A program made the position numbers and the translations under genes. DNA of 64,000 bases from Edaphochlamys debaryana. Its lineage: Eukaryota > Chlorophyta > Chlorophyceae > Chlamydomonadales. How positions within the stretch are numbered: position 1 is the stretch's first letter; each line of letters opens with the position of its first letter. The stretch spans positions 558,001 to 622,000 of the forward strand of contig JAEHOE010000062.1 in NCBI GenBank assembly GCA_016858145.1, given 5' to 3'. Below are positions 33,313-45,492 of the stretch, one piece after another. The notes beneath the pieces are model-generated. The model was not told where the DNA came from, made no database searches, and saw nothing but the letters and a program-made list of their open reading frames with translations.

Positions 33313-36300
33313 ATGCAGCGCGGAGCGCCCTGGCCTCTCCTGCTGGTCGCTGTCGTTGCACTACACCTGGCCGCCCGTCTCGCAGCTGCAGGTGAACCCT
33401 AGAGACGGTCTGTGCACCGGCAAGGCATGAGCACCGTAGCGCGATGCGGCCAGTCGGGTTATGCTTGCGTGCCGCACGTCAGGCAACGTGCCGTGCCCAC
33501 CCGTGCCTTCCCGACGTGCCCTACTCTCCCTACCTAACCCGCAGTTGGGCCTGACAGATTCACGGTCGGAGGTGCTCGTTTTGCAGTTTACTACACTCCG
33601 TCGACGTTCCTTGAGGCCGTGCGGACCTGCAGCAACAGCAGCCTCCTACCGGGACCTGGGGTGGGCCGGCTTGCGATTGGGTTGTGCATGATTGGCGTTC
33701 ATTTAGCGGCTCCCGTGGGTTTACAGGGGCTCATGTCGGAAGCCTTCCGTACCCTAGGAGTCTGCCATGGCGCTATGCTTCTACTAGAGCTTGACACTGC
33801 AGGCCGGGGGGCGCAAAGCTGCCGCGGGGAGGCGTGAGCATCAGCCGCCGGCCCCGAGGGCCCATCGCCTTCCCTAACCTGCCGCCGCCTCCCCGCGCCC
33901 GCTGACGTCAAACCCCCCCTTGCAGACACTCCTCCACGGCGAGTCCATCCCTCACATCTTCCTGGCCCTTGCGGCGGAGCAGCCGGAGGTGGCAGAGGTG
34001 GGCGACCCTGCATGGCATGGCATGGCATGGACGCAGGAGGGGGTTTAGCGGGAGGGCGAAGGGAGGATGGTGGTCTGCTCAGGATGCTGGCTTGGAGACC
34101 GGTGCACGTGCCAGGCAGCGGGCGGTGGGCACTCGCGGGGAGCGGGGTTCGCATGGACGGCGTCCCTCACCCTGAAAATGCACTTGAGTCGGGATGGTGT
34201 GGACGGCACTGATCCTCAGGGGCGTTACGCTTGCACCTTTGACCTGCCGCCGGCCGCCGCCGCTGGCTTCCGCCCCCTGACCCTCAGACCCTGGTGGATG
34301 CCATCGCCCGAGTCACCATCAACAACCCGCCCCACCAGGAGTGAGCAGGGCCGGGGCGGGGTGGGGCTGGGCGGGGAGTAAGCAGGGCCGGGGCGGGGCG
34401 GCTGGGGAGGGCTCAAGGCTCTGCTCGACGAGCGTTAGAACGCGAGCTAGCAGTCCGGTTGATCCTTACAATCGCAAGACCGCCTGCGTTGCCAGCCTCT
34501 TTGTCTGACCGCACCCGCACCATCACAACCGACCCCCGAACCCCAGGTGGTGGGACGTGTGGGCTTGGGACAGCTTCCGCTCCTGCCGCGCGCACATGTA
34601 CGTCTTCGATACCGAGCGCTACTTCCTGACCTCGGACGTGCCCTGCGACTGGCGCCTGTGCTTCCTCTGCGCCGAGGAGGCGGCGGCGCAGCAGCGGGGC
34701 CTGTCGGTGCGCCGGGGTGATGGGGTGGTGGGGCTCGGGTCCGGGGTGCCGTGCCGTGCCGTGCCTCAACTGCTGCCCGATTTGGCCGGGGCTATTACGG
34801 ATGCTGTTCACGTGCTTCGGGCCTCAGGCCTGAGGCGACGGCCTGAGGGTTCAGCCGCGTGTGTACGGTACCCGCAGCCGCTGCCCCGCTCCACACTTTC
34901 TTTACTGACGTGGTTGCCGGCCCCTGCACCCGCACCACCGCAGGTGTCTAGCCCCTGGCTGGCGCTGGTCGATCAGGCTGCCGTACAGCCCTCGCCGCAC
35001 CCGGCGGGGCCCAGCGGTTCGGGTCTGGAGCTGGTGGAGGGGATGCAGCTGGGGTCGCGGTCGCCGCCCCTGCGGGTGACTCAGGCGTACGACAACACAG
35101 CGGACTTCTGGACGAGCGGGCCGGTGACGACGGCGCTGTGGCGGTGAGGCGGGAAGCGCGGGTGGGGAGGTGGGAATGGGGAGGGAGGGGAGCCTTCCGC
35201 CTCGCTAGGCGGGAGGGGGTGAGCCCGTGACGGGCCGGCGTTGTGGCGGTCAGGCGGGAAGGGGGTGCCGGAGGGAGGCGATGGGCCCGGCAGCGGGGTC
35301 AGGGCGTCGATTTGGGGAGTCGCTTGTGGCTGCTTGCGGCGTGCTGCTGCTGCGGATGGGGGCGCTCCATCCTCGCCGTCGAAGGAGCTTCGGAGCAGGT
35401 ACCGGTATTGCCTAGCAGGGCGCAGGGATTGGGGTGGTACGGGAAGGCACCAGGGAGGGCTAGTCTCTGGCTCCTTGACTCCGCCTTCCCACCCCACCTC
35501 CTCTGACAACACCCGTACACGACAGGGGCGGCTGGCATAGCATTTGGGCGATCAAGCTGCTGCGGGAGGACGATGGCCTGCCTGCCTGGGGCTTGTACCG
35601 CAACCAGACCTCCAAGTCCATTACTAATTACTTTGGAGTGGACTGGACTGCCCGAGACGTGGGGTCCACGTGGGAGCTGTATAACGTCGTACCGGGCGTG
35701 CATGACTACATCGTTGCCGTCGAAGGGTGAGTCAGACAGCATTTCGATCGCCTGGAGGTATAGGGCGCTGGCTGGAAGACTTGGGGCTGGGGCGCTGACG
35801 CTCGGCTCCCTCGCTTGTATGCCTGCTCGGCTGTAGCCTTGAGCAGCAGAATTACCTGTCAGCCTCACCTAGTTTTGGCCGGCCCGTCCTTGCTCCTCCT
35901 AAGAGGGCTGCTCTTCCTGCGGTTACTGCTAGCCTCCCAGACTCCTCTTGCCGGTCCCCGTACTCGCTCCTTCCTCCAGGTGCACGGGGATCGACGTCGA
36001 GCGGCTGCTGTTCATCACACGCAGCGGCCGGCAGTACCAGATGGGCCGGGGCTGGTGCACCAACCGCTTCAGGTGCGCGCGTGGGCGGGGGTACGGCAGC
36101 TCGCGACAGTTGGCTGGGCAAGGCTGGCTGCACATATAGCGAGCTGGTCGCAGACGGTAGTCATGGGTTGTGGCTGGTTTGGGGCCTTGATGGTGCCTTC
36201 CTATCTTGTTTGCTCACCGCAGGGAGGCCGCCCCGCCCGGAGGTTTCCTGGCGGGCATTCGGGGCCGGCAGCTCAACGTCTCGCTTTGGCCCGAGTACCA

Positions 36301-39300
36301 GACCCCGGTCGATTTCGACCTGGAGTACATTTACTCGGTGAGTCGTACGGCGGGTCGATGAATCAAGCAACCCTTGCGGATGAGCCTTGCGGTTGCCTAC
36401 CGGTACGGGGTCCACACAGGGTACCCTTCATGCGACTAGATCTAACCACATGCCGTACGTGTGCCGCACGCCCCCAGATGCGGCTCGTCTGGGCCGCCCC
36501 AGCCGGGTCCGGACCGCCCGCCTCCAGTCTGCAGCCTACGCCCGCGCTCCCGCCCCCCGACACGCCCGCCTGCCCGTCGGCCCGCGCTCTGGTGTCATCG
36601 CCGCTCAACCAAATGCTACCGGAGTGCGGTCCCTCCAGCGGGCGCGTGTGCCCGTCGCGACAGGTGGGTGCCTGATAGTTCAGCGACGAACAGTTGGCTG
36701 TTGCTAGGGTGGTGATGGTATGGGAGGGTCATGGTGCTGGTATGGGAGGTGGCGCTGCATTCGCTCAACACTTCTCAGCCTCGACTCGGGAGCTGGCTCC
36801 TGTATCCTGCATCCTGGTGCCTGCCTTTCGCTGCGGACTGCCGCCCGCTATTACTGGTACCCGGCGCAGTGCTTCCGTGTTCCGTGAGACCCCGAGCTGC
36901 CGGAACGGCCGCCCCTGCATTTTGTCCCCATGCGCTTTTATGCCCTCTTGCTGAAGCAATCTATGTCGTGGGGACGCCCTCACACCATGTGCGCACGCCC
37001 TCACTTTCCGCCCCATGTGCATGTACCGGTGTGCTTGCAGTGCTGCGGCGCCCGCGTGTTCGCCAAGGCCGCGGGCGGGGCGGCGTACACCACCTGCGGC
37101 GTGGGACTGACGCCCTGCCAGGTGCGTGGGACCGGGGGGCCGGGGCCTTGACCCTCCCAGCCTCCCGTCAGACCCAACCAGTGGTCAAGCCTGCTGCCCC
37201 CTCCCCTGTCAAGCCTAGCCGGTCAAGCCTCCGCCCGTCCCCCGGGCTGTCCCCTCCCGGCTGGGTGCTTGAACAGGCTACCGTAATTGCATGGCACGTG
37301 CCCTTACCTCCTGGGGTCTGGCCCCGGTGCTTCCGCCACACGAGTGCCCTCTCCCCACCCGCCGTGCCGGAGGCCGTCAATGCCCCGCGCTCCCCCACCC
37401 GCGACCAACTCCCCCCCCCCAGGTCGGTTGTGTGGAGGGCTACGGCCTGTGCGGGGCCACACCCGACACCCCGCTGGTCATGTGGACCCGCTCGCCTCCG
37501 CCCCTGGGCGACGGTGCGCCAACAGCCACGATGGGCCCAGACCCCGCCAGTACCGCCACCACCCCGCCACCGCAAGGCGGTACGGTGGTGTACCAGATGA
37601 GCTCCGTGACGTACACCTACGCCCAGGCGCAGGGTTTCTGCAGGTGGGCGGGAGCCGGGGGGGGGGGCACAGGGTTTCTGCCGGTCTGTGCACGTGTCAG
37701 GCGTGTGAGGGTTCCGCGTGTGCTCTGGGGACACCTGCTGCTGTCTGGGCGTTACCGGGGCCTTGGGCCTCAGGGCTGACTCGAACGAGCCCCCTGATTC
37801 GCTCGCGCCTCGCTCCCCTAGGGCTCCGCATAGATACTATGTATTATGTGTACGGTAGGCTATGACAAGCGCTCACAAGATGCCTCTCCTATAGTCAATG
37901 TTGTCCCCCCCCCCTCGCCCTCCACCTCGCTCCCCAAGGAACTCCACCTTCCTGGGTCTGTCATGGGCGCTGGCGGAGGCCGCGGACGCCCTGCACTTCA
38001 CCACCTCCCTTGACACGCGGCAGTGGGGCTACACCAACCTCTTCAACTGTAAGTCCCGGGGGTTAGCTGTTCGGACGGTTGGGACGCTAAGTCTGCGCAA
38101 GGACTCATCCCCTCATCCCCGTATGCGCAAAGACTCATCCCCGCCCAGCGCGACGAATTGCCCACCCTTGCCCCTACCAGAACACATACACACACGCTCC
38201 CTTTCCCCCCGCTTCCCCCCGCTCGCTCCCCGACAGCCCCCTTCTGGATCGTGGTGGACCAGGCGCTGGTGGACGCTGCGCCCGAGTTCGCCTGCATGCG
38301 GGCGGGCTTCGCTGTGCCCCGAGTGCAAGACCTATACGCGCACACGGTGGGTCCTGGGGGCGAATGGGGTTAGAGGGGGGAAAGGGGGGGAAGGGAGCGT
38401 GTGTGTATGCGTTCCGACTGCATGTGGGTGGGCCCCGGGTTCAGGACTTGTGCGCGCACACGGTGGGGTGGGGCCCGGGGCCCGGGCGGGGAGGGGCGAG
38501 GGGCGGTCCCGCGTTGATGTGCCGGGGGCCAACCTGGGGCGGGAGGTGGGCAGTTGGCTGGAAGAAGCCTGAGGTTGGGACCAAGGAGCCCGGCGGTGAG
38601 GCAGAGAGGAGGCCTGTGTGGGCTTGCGGCAGACGAGCGCGGTGTCTACTACCTTTCCGGACCGTTTGCTCATGCATGCATGCCATGCGTTGATTGTGTC
38701 CTCTCCGTCCGCCCGCCTCGTGCAGTTCTATCCCTCGTCCTGTCTGACCACACAGCGGGTGAGGGGGCGGCCGGGGCGCGGGGGGAGGGTCCCGAAGGCG
38801 CGGCATGGATCGCGTGATAAGCCAGGGGGCCCTGGTGCAACACACCCTGCCACAAAATATGCTAACGTGTAGTCCTTCACCCCTCTCCGCTTCACGTGCA
38901 GGTCATCTGCAAAGCCGACGCAGCGCAGAACGTTAGCGCGCTGGTCCCGGCCGCAGCGACCAACGCTAGCAACGTGACCGCGCCTTCGCGATCGGGGTCC
39001 TGGGTGACAGGTGCGCAGAACCGTGGCAGGCTAGGGCGCGCTGTTGGGGGTACAAGTAAAATCGGGCCCAACTCCCAACGCACCGGTATGCCTGGCTGGC
39101 AGCTTGGGCCTTACCTTCAGCCTGCCTATCCTCTTGCACACCACGCAACCCTCACCACCACCACCACCTACCCCTCCCGACCCGCAGCGCGCCACCGCCT
39201 GTCCTGGTCTAGCCGCATCGGGGACGGCCCCTTCGGCGCCGCCTGCCCCTTCCAGCTTGCTATCTCGCCCGCGGACGCAGCCGCCGCGGGAGCGGACAGC

Positions 39301-42300
39301 GTGCTCAGCTCAGGCGCCCTGGCGCCTGTCACCTCGATCGGGGTCGGTATGGCTTTGATGCTGAGCAACACCTCTGATCCTGCAGAGGCAGTATCGGGCC
39401 TGATCCTCAGCGTCAGCACGCTGGACTACTCCAGCGTTGCGACCACAGATGGCGCCGGCGGCGTAACCACTGCCGCCGGCGCGGTCAGCAGCGACAGCCG
39501 CAGTCTCGAGCTGACGCCGGGCGAAAACATCGTGGCGGTTAGCGGTTGTGCCGGCGGTTTTGTGGAGCGGTTGGTTTTTCACACCTCCCGCGGCCGCCTG
39601 TGGACGACGCCCTTCAGCGTGTTGTCGCTCTGCAGCGTTCCCTTTCAGGAGCTCGCGCCGCCGGGGGGGAGGCTGGTGGGAATGCAGGTGAGGCGTGTTT
39701 CCCAGTACGAGGGCATTGCCCTTGGGGCACGTAACGGCTGCTGGATAGAAGGGGCAGCGTTGTGCTGAGGTGCGATGCGCCTGGGATGCCATGGGATGCC
39801 CTGGGATGCGCGTGACGCCGAACCTACTCCCCCGCAGGGACACTTTGGGGCCTACATGGAGTCCCTCCGCTTAGTCTGGGGCGTGCCGGTGCCCACCGCC
39901 ATGTCGTCGCCCACACCGCCTCCGGGTGCCGGCGTCGGCGGGCCTCAGCTCGACACGGAGGCCGCAGCCACGGGCAGCAGCACCAGCACCAGCAGCGACG
40001 ATGAAGGCGGCCTGTCGAGCGGCGCGATCGCGGGCATTGTCGTCGGCAGCGTTTGTGGCGCTCTCTTGCTGGCTGCAGCTGTCGCGGCGGCAGTCCTCAC
40101 GGCCAAGCGCCGGTCCTCAGCAGCCGCGAGCGGTGATCACGACAGCGGCGACAAGGCTAAATCAGACCGTTCGCAGGCGCCCAGCAACGGGACGGATGGC
40201 CACGGTGTTGACCCGCCAGCTGCCGCAACCTCGCCTGCGCCCGCGCCCATGCCGACGCCCGCGGCAGCGGCCGCCGAGCTCCCGACGCAAGGCGGGCCCG
40301 AGGCTTCGGAGCCGGGGTGCAAGCCGCCCAGTCCCAGCCGCGGTCCAGCTGGCGCTCTAGCTCCGTGCAGCGACTGGCAGCCGATGCCCTTCCCGCTGCC
40401 ACGGAGCTACAATTGTGAAGCACAGCCCACACCGCTCACGACGGACGGCGCCCTTCCAGCAGGTTCTCTCTCTGCGCCCGAGGCTGCCGCTACAGCTGCT
40501 GCAGCGGCGGCGGTGGTTCTTCCTGGCCTTGACGCTGGCAGCGATGATGGATTCGGAGCGGCTCTTGCCTCTGGGCTTCCGACCGTTGGGATCGTCTTGG
40601 CAGCCGGTACGGCATCCCTGAGCGCGCCGCCGCCGGTCGACGTCAGTCGGCGCCCTGCCCTTGGCAAGGCCGAGCCGGCGGTCCCGGCAGGGGCCCGTGC
40701 GGAGCCGTGGTCCTCGTCGCCCGGGCCCAGGTCTGGGCCTGGGGTGGGCCCAGGGTCTGGATCTGGGCCCGAGCTTGAAGCAGCCGAAGGGTCGATCGCA
40801 GAGGCTGGAGGAGTGGCCCCGGCGGCTGGAGCAGGGGTGGGGGTGGCTGGTGGCGATCTGCGCAGGGGCTCCTCGTCACGTGCGGCGACAAACGTGGATG
40901 CGCGGAGCAAGGTGAGCCTGAGGCCTGGCGTACACGTTGTGACTCTGTGGGTACGGCTGTTATGAGCGAGCATACAACACGCTTGCCTGCAGTCCCCAAT
41001 CACGCACGGCGCGTGACCCTTGCTAACCGGTACCCTCCTGCGACCCCTCGCCCTTTGCCCCCCCCCACAGTCTCTCCTGCTTCGGGCCACCCCCGCCGGC
41101 GCGACTGCCGTGTCCCCGCTGCGGCTGCCGCTGCTGCTGCCGCTGCCGCCCCCCGCCTCAGCGGACAGCGCAGGCCGGTCAGAGTCCAGCTCCGGCGCCC
41201 ACCCTCCCGCCGGCCCGCCCGCCCCCAACGGCCGCCTCCTGTCGTCCCTGTCCGCCATGCCGCCGCACAACAGCACGGTGTCCGGGGGCAGGGACCGGAG
41301 CATCAGCGAGTACTCCCAGGTGGGCTGGGCTGTGGCTGGAGTGGGGCTGGGGCTGGGGATGTGTTGCCAAGGGCCCCCGCTGGTGTCGATGTGGGGGAGC
41401 AGCCTTGCCTGCGGGTCCAAAGCGCCGCATGGGGAGACAGTCAGTCACGCGGGTCATGACAATATAGTTGCAGCTGTGCGTACGGTATGTGCGACTGTCG
41501 CCCTACTAAACAATGGTGCAATCGCCAACAATGGCCGACACCCGCCCTTGTTCCACCCGCTATGGCGAGCGCAGGTCTCGGGCCCAGTGCAGAGGACTCT
41601 GGCGGCGTGCCTGCAGTCAACGGCCGCCGGGAGCCTGGCGGGGGCGGCCAGCGAGGCGCCCTTGTCGGCGCCCGGCGGCGGAGCGGCCGCTGCGTCGGAC
41701 TCTAGAGCGCAGGGCAGCGCTCGAGGCTCCGCCACGGCAGGTCAGTTGGGAACTTCGACCATCCCAGCCCTTGCCCACAGCCAGCTCTCAAACCACCCCG
41801 GTCGTTCTCACATTACTACTCTCACACTTCCCTGATGACCTTCCATCCCGCCTCACACGGTCACACGTGCTCCTTACCTCTCCCTCCCCGTCCGCCCCGT
41901 GTTCCTCGCCCTCCCCTGCGGCACGCTCCTGCAGCCGCTCGAGCCATGGAGGTGGTTCCGCTGCCCCGCTCCTTCGACGAGTCCTCGGAGCACTCGCGAT
42001 CGCTGTCCGCCGACCTGCAGCTCCACAAGAACGTCTTCATCGACTACTCCACCGTGCTCGGGCGGGGCAGCACAGGTGAGAAGGGGCGCTGCTGCGGCGA
42101 AGGGGCCTTCGCCCCTAGGCAGCTGGCGAGTGCAGTTCTGGCCAGTTCGGCTGGTGTAATAGCCTGTGGTGAACCCAGCTGCACAAAATTGAAGAAAGGA
42201 GGCGCCCATGCCCCTTGCCGTGATTGATCCTCCACGTCCTCCCTTCCCGTCCGCCCACTAGGTGTGGTCTACAAGGGCATCCTGCGACCGGCTGACGGCC

Positions 42301-45300
42301 CCGAGATCCCCGTCGCCGTCAAGGTGCTGACGCGGCTGTCCGACCCCAAGCGCGCTGGCCCCAGCACCCCCCGGCGGATGCAGCGGCAGGGCTCTGAGCT
42401 GACCGAGGGGCAGGCCGCGGCAGGCAATGCGCAGGCGGAGGCCCTGGATGGCGCCCAGGGAGGCGGTGGCGGACACGGCTCGGCGCAGCAGGAGGAGGAC
42501 GAAGACGCAGCGCAGGACCCGGAGGTCCAGGAGCACTTGAAGTGAGGCGTGTGCAGGGACACGTCCTTTTAAGGGAGGACTTGCTCTGGAAAGCTCAGGG
42601 TGCATGGTTAGCAGGCCCAGCATAGGCATAGGTGGATGCGGTGTTGGCTTGAGCAGTGGCCAACACGTCCCCCCCGTCTGCTGAGCCCCTTCTCTCGCCA
42701 ACCCGCCTGCCTTTACAGGATGCTTGCCCAAGAGGTTCACGTGCTGTCGCGGCTTGACAGGTGCGGCAACACAAGCCAGCCCAACGTGATTACCTGGCAA
42801 CGGTCACGAGAGGAGAGTTTCTTTCCTTTTTCCGGTAGCCCTGGGGCTGGGTTTGGTCACGAAAGGCAGGGCGCCTGTCTTGCACGGCAGACCCATGACC
42901 CGTGCTTGCGCTTCCCTGTGCACGCTGGTCCCGCCCCGCCCCAGCCCGAACATCGTCAAGTTCTTCGGCTGCTGCCTCGCCGCCCGGGAGCCCTTCCTGG
43001 TCACCGAGCTGTGCCGGGAGCCGCTGAGCAAGGTCATCCACGGTGGGTGGGGCTGGGGAGGAAAGCAGCGCCGCCGAGGAAGGGGCCGCCCCCTTGAGAA
43101 ACAAGGAGGGTAGAGCGGGGCACGGGGACTAGGTACCGGGGCAGGATATCGCGTGGGCGAGCAAGCCGTCTGTTGAGCGCCCCGCCCTGTCGTTTTTCCT
43201 CTCGCAGCCCGCAGCAAGGACGGCTCTTTCTCGTACTCGTACGGACTGGCCGACGTTCTGCGCATCTCACGCGACATAGCTCTGGTGAGTGGGGCCCTTC
43301 TGCTGATCGCAGCACGGGCTTCAGGCTGATCACGACACACAATCTAATCCCATCTCCGCCCTACCCCGCCCCGCCCCGCCCCGCCCCGCTCCGCTCCGCC
43401 CTACCCCGCCCGCCCCGCCCCGCCCCCGCCCCGCCCCGCCCCGCCCCGCCCCGCCCCGCCCCGCCCCGCCCCGCCCCGCCCCGCCCCGCCCCGCCCCGCC
43501 CCGCCCCGCCCCGCCCCGCCCCGCCCCGCCCCGCCCCGCCCCGCCCCGCCCCGCCCCGCCCCGCCCCCCCGCCCGCCCCGCCCCGCCCCGCCCCGCCCCG
43601 CCCCGCCCCGCCCCCGCCCCGCCCCCGCCCCGCCCCGCCCCCCCGCCCCGCCCCGCCCCGCCCCCGCCCCGCCCCGCCCCGCCCCGCCCCGCCCCGCCCC
43701 GCCCCGCCCTGCCCCGCCCCGCCCCGCCCCGCCCCGCCCTGCCCCGCCCCGCCCCGCCCTGCCCTGCCCCGCCCCGCCCCGCCCCCGCCCCGCCCCGTGC
43801 GGCCCAGGCCCTCGCGTACCTGGTGAGTCCCGGGCCGTGCTCAGCGTAGGTCTGCTAAACCTCGTTCACTAGTACGGTAGCCGGCCGGCCGAGGCACGTC
43901 GGCAGCCCTGTCTTGCCCGCCCCGCTGTCCCGCGCGCCGCCGCCTCACAACCACCTTCTTGCTCCTGGTTCCGCCTCATTCCGCCGCTGCGCGCATCACA
44001 CCCACCTTCTTGCCCCTACTTGCTCCTCGTTCCCCCGCCTTTGCCGCAGCACCCCACAGTGGTGCACAGGGACCTCAAGCCGGGCAATGTGCTGCTGAGC
44101 GCCGATGGCACCGCCAAGGTGGGTGGGTGCACACGGCCCAAACTGTTGACGGGGTTAAAGGGGAATGAACGGGCCAGCAAACGTTGTGTTAATGGTTCGG
44201 TTCGCTAAGGTGTGTACCGGTGCAGGCGCGTGGCAGTGGTCAGAAAAGGGACTTGGAGGGCAGGGGAGGGACGGGGACGAAAGGCATCGGCCGGATGTAC
44301 ACATCCCAGGAGTGTTCCAGATGGGATCCTTGAGCCTCCACTTGTCCGATTGGCACTGAATCTGCAGGTGGCTGACTTCGGATTGGCCAGGTTCAAATAC
44401 AATACCTGCCTGCACACGGACAATGCGGAGGTCGGCACCACGGCATGTGAGTGCATGTTGCACGGTTGTACGGCGCGCGGGAGGCGCGGGGAGGATGGGG
44501 CATTGCAGCAGATTTCTTCCGTCTGTGCTGTGCGTGTTGCGCCCCATGCAGACATGAGCCCCGAGACCTTCTCCAACGACTCCAAGGTGAGTGCCGTACG
44601 ACATGCCGTACACAATAGCAGCTGGCTTTTTGCGTGGAGGCCAGGAGCGCTTGCGCACCCCACGGAGCATCCCCAGCATAGGCGTCGCATGAACGACTGA
44701 GACGGCAGCGCAGCTGGGCTCAACCCCTTGCTTATCGGTCACTCAGTTCTCCTGATGGCGGATGCTCATCCGTGCATGCATGCATGCAGATCACGGATCG
44801 CGCAGACATCTACTCGCTTGGCGTGATCATGTGCGAGCTGGCGACGCGGCGGCGGCCTTGGGACAACACACGCTCTGCTATCATCGGCTACCTGGTACGC
44901 ATGCCACGTCAGCCTGCGACTCACTTTGCCGTACAACTTGTCGTACAGTGCATCTCTGCAAGATAGGCTCTACAGCGTCACATCGAACGCGTGACGCCCG
45001 CTGCGCTCAGACCGTGTGCTGAGCTCAAACCGTGACATGATGCCCAACCCGCCGCTACCACTGCAGGTGGCGATCCGGCAGCTGAGGCCCAAGCTGCCCG
45101 AAGGAGACGACCCCTTGTGCCCTCCGCCACTTGCGTCGCTGATTGAGCGCTGCTGGCGCGCTAATGCCGAGGAGCGACCCTCGGGCGGGGAGATTGCCAA
45201 GCGCCTGACGCTGCTTCTGACCGAGCTGGAGAGCAACAGCGGCGAGAGCGGCAGCGGCAGCGCTGCTGTCGGCGGCGCCAGCGATGCAGGCAGCGGCGGC

Positions 45301-45492
45301 GCCAGCGGCGGCGGTGGGGGCGGGCGGCCGTGGAGAGTGCCGTACACGGCGGGCGGGAAGCTGACTGGCGCGCAGCGCAACTCAGCGGCTGCCGGGGCAG
45401 CAGCGCCCGCAGCGGGGGCAGGCGCTGGGACAGGGTCCCCGGCGGTGCCAGCTCCCGCCGCCGCAGCGTCGCCGCCGCCTGCCGCCCCGTAA
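33313..45492 (+). CDS. Receptor-like protein kinase with C-type-lectin-like and beta-prism ectodomain
   Basis: 31 exons join in frame to 1764 residues: 33313-33391, 33545-33660, 33926-33997, 34288-34340, 34547-34706, 34944-35143, 35526-35726, 35980-36072, 36223-36337, 36478-36663, 37041-37121, 37423-37643, 37939-38048, 38237-38346, 38726-38758, 38902-39010, 39188-39687, 39838-40911, 41071-41319, 41575-41740, 41935-42075, 42262-42541, 42719-42760, 42945-43042, 43208-43284, 43808-43822, 44050-44118, 44368-44446, 44552-44586, 44790-44894, 45067-45492. Signal peptide 1-26 (an ATG at 33277 adds 12). Ectodomain: C-type-lectin-like 27-167 (TFLEAVRTC...DVPCDWRLCFLC), beta-prism/jacalin-like about 200-370 (VAVEGCTGIDVERLLFIT), Cys/Pro linker, second C-type-lectin-like about 500-620 (FYPSSCLTTQRVICK), second beta-prism about 640-830 (VAVSGCAGGFVERLVFHT). 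TM about 875-898, disordered linker, kinase about 1347-1679: GRGSTG, VAVK (K1377), E1454, HRDLKPGN (D1535), DFG (D1553). It is an RD kinase of the RLK/TKL type. Lectin domain calls are pattern-based. Confidence 0.9.
35218..35262 (+). repeat. Diverged duplicate of a kinase-gene exon end
   Basis: Resembles 35110-35155 (end of exon 34944-35143 with its donor), sharing GGGCCGG and GTGGCGGT.AGGCGGGAAG. It lies about 108 bases downstream in the intron; the donor is changed to GTCAGG. Confidence 0.6.
37665..37685 (+). repeat. Short duplicate of an exon end (kinase gene)
   Basis: GGCACAGGGTTTCTGCCGGT repeats the end of exon 37423-37643 (GGCGCAGGGTTTCTGCAGGT) 40 bases downstream. The donor GT is kept. 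Confidence 0.75.
38421..38468 (+). repeat. Diverged duplicate of an exon end (kinase gene)
   Basis: Resembles the end of exon 38237-38346, sharing GCGCACACGGTGGG and CTGCATG. It lies about 118 bases downstream in the intron and still carries a GTGGGG donor-like site. Confidence 0.65.
43361..43797. repeat. (CCCCG)n pentanucleotide tract in a kinase-gene intron
   Basis: About 437 bases of near-perfect CCCCG units with occasional CCCTG, CTCCG or an added C. It fills most of the intron 43285-43807 and ends 10 bases before the 15-nt exon. The G-rich strand could form G-quadruplexes. The long Pro/Ala open frame across it is not a gene. Confidence 0.95.

Noticed and set aside
40407..41420. 337-residue minus-strand frame
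   Set aside because: It is antisense to the cytoplasmic linker exons of the kinase, which splice in frame; high GC produces such shadows.
43173..43826. Long open frame of Pro/Ala/Arg on the plus strand
   Set aside because: It is the CCCCG repeat read as codons, inside a kinase-gene intron.
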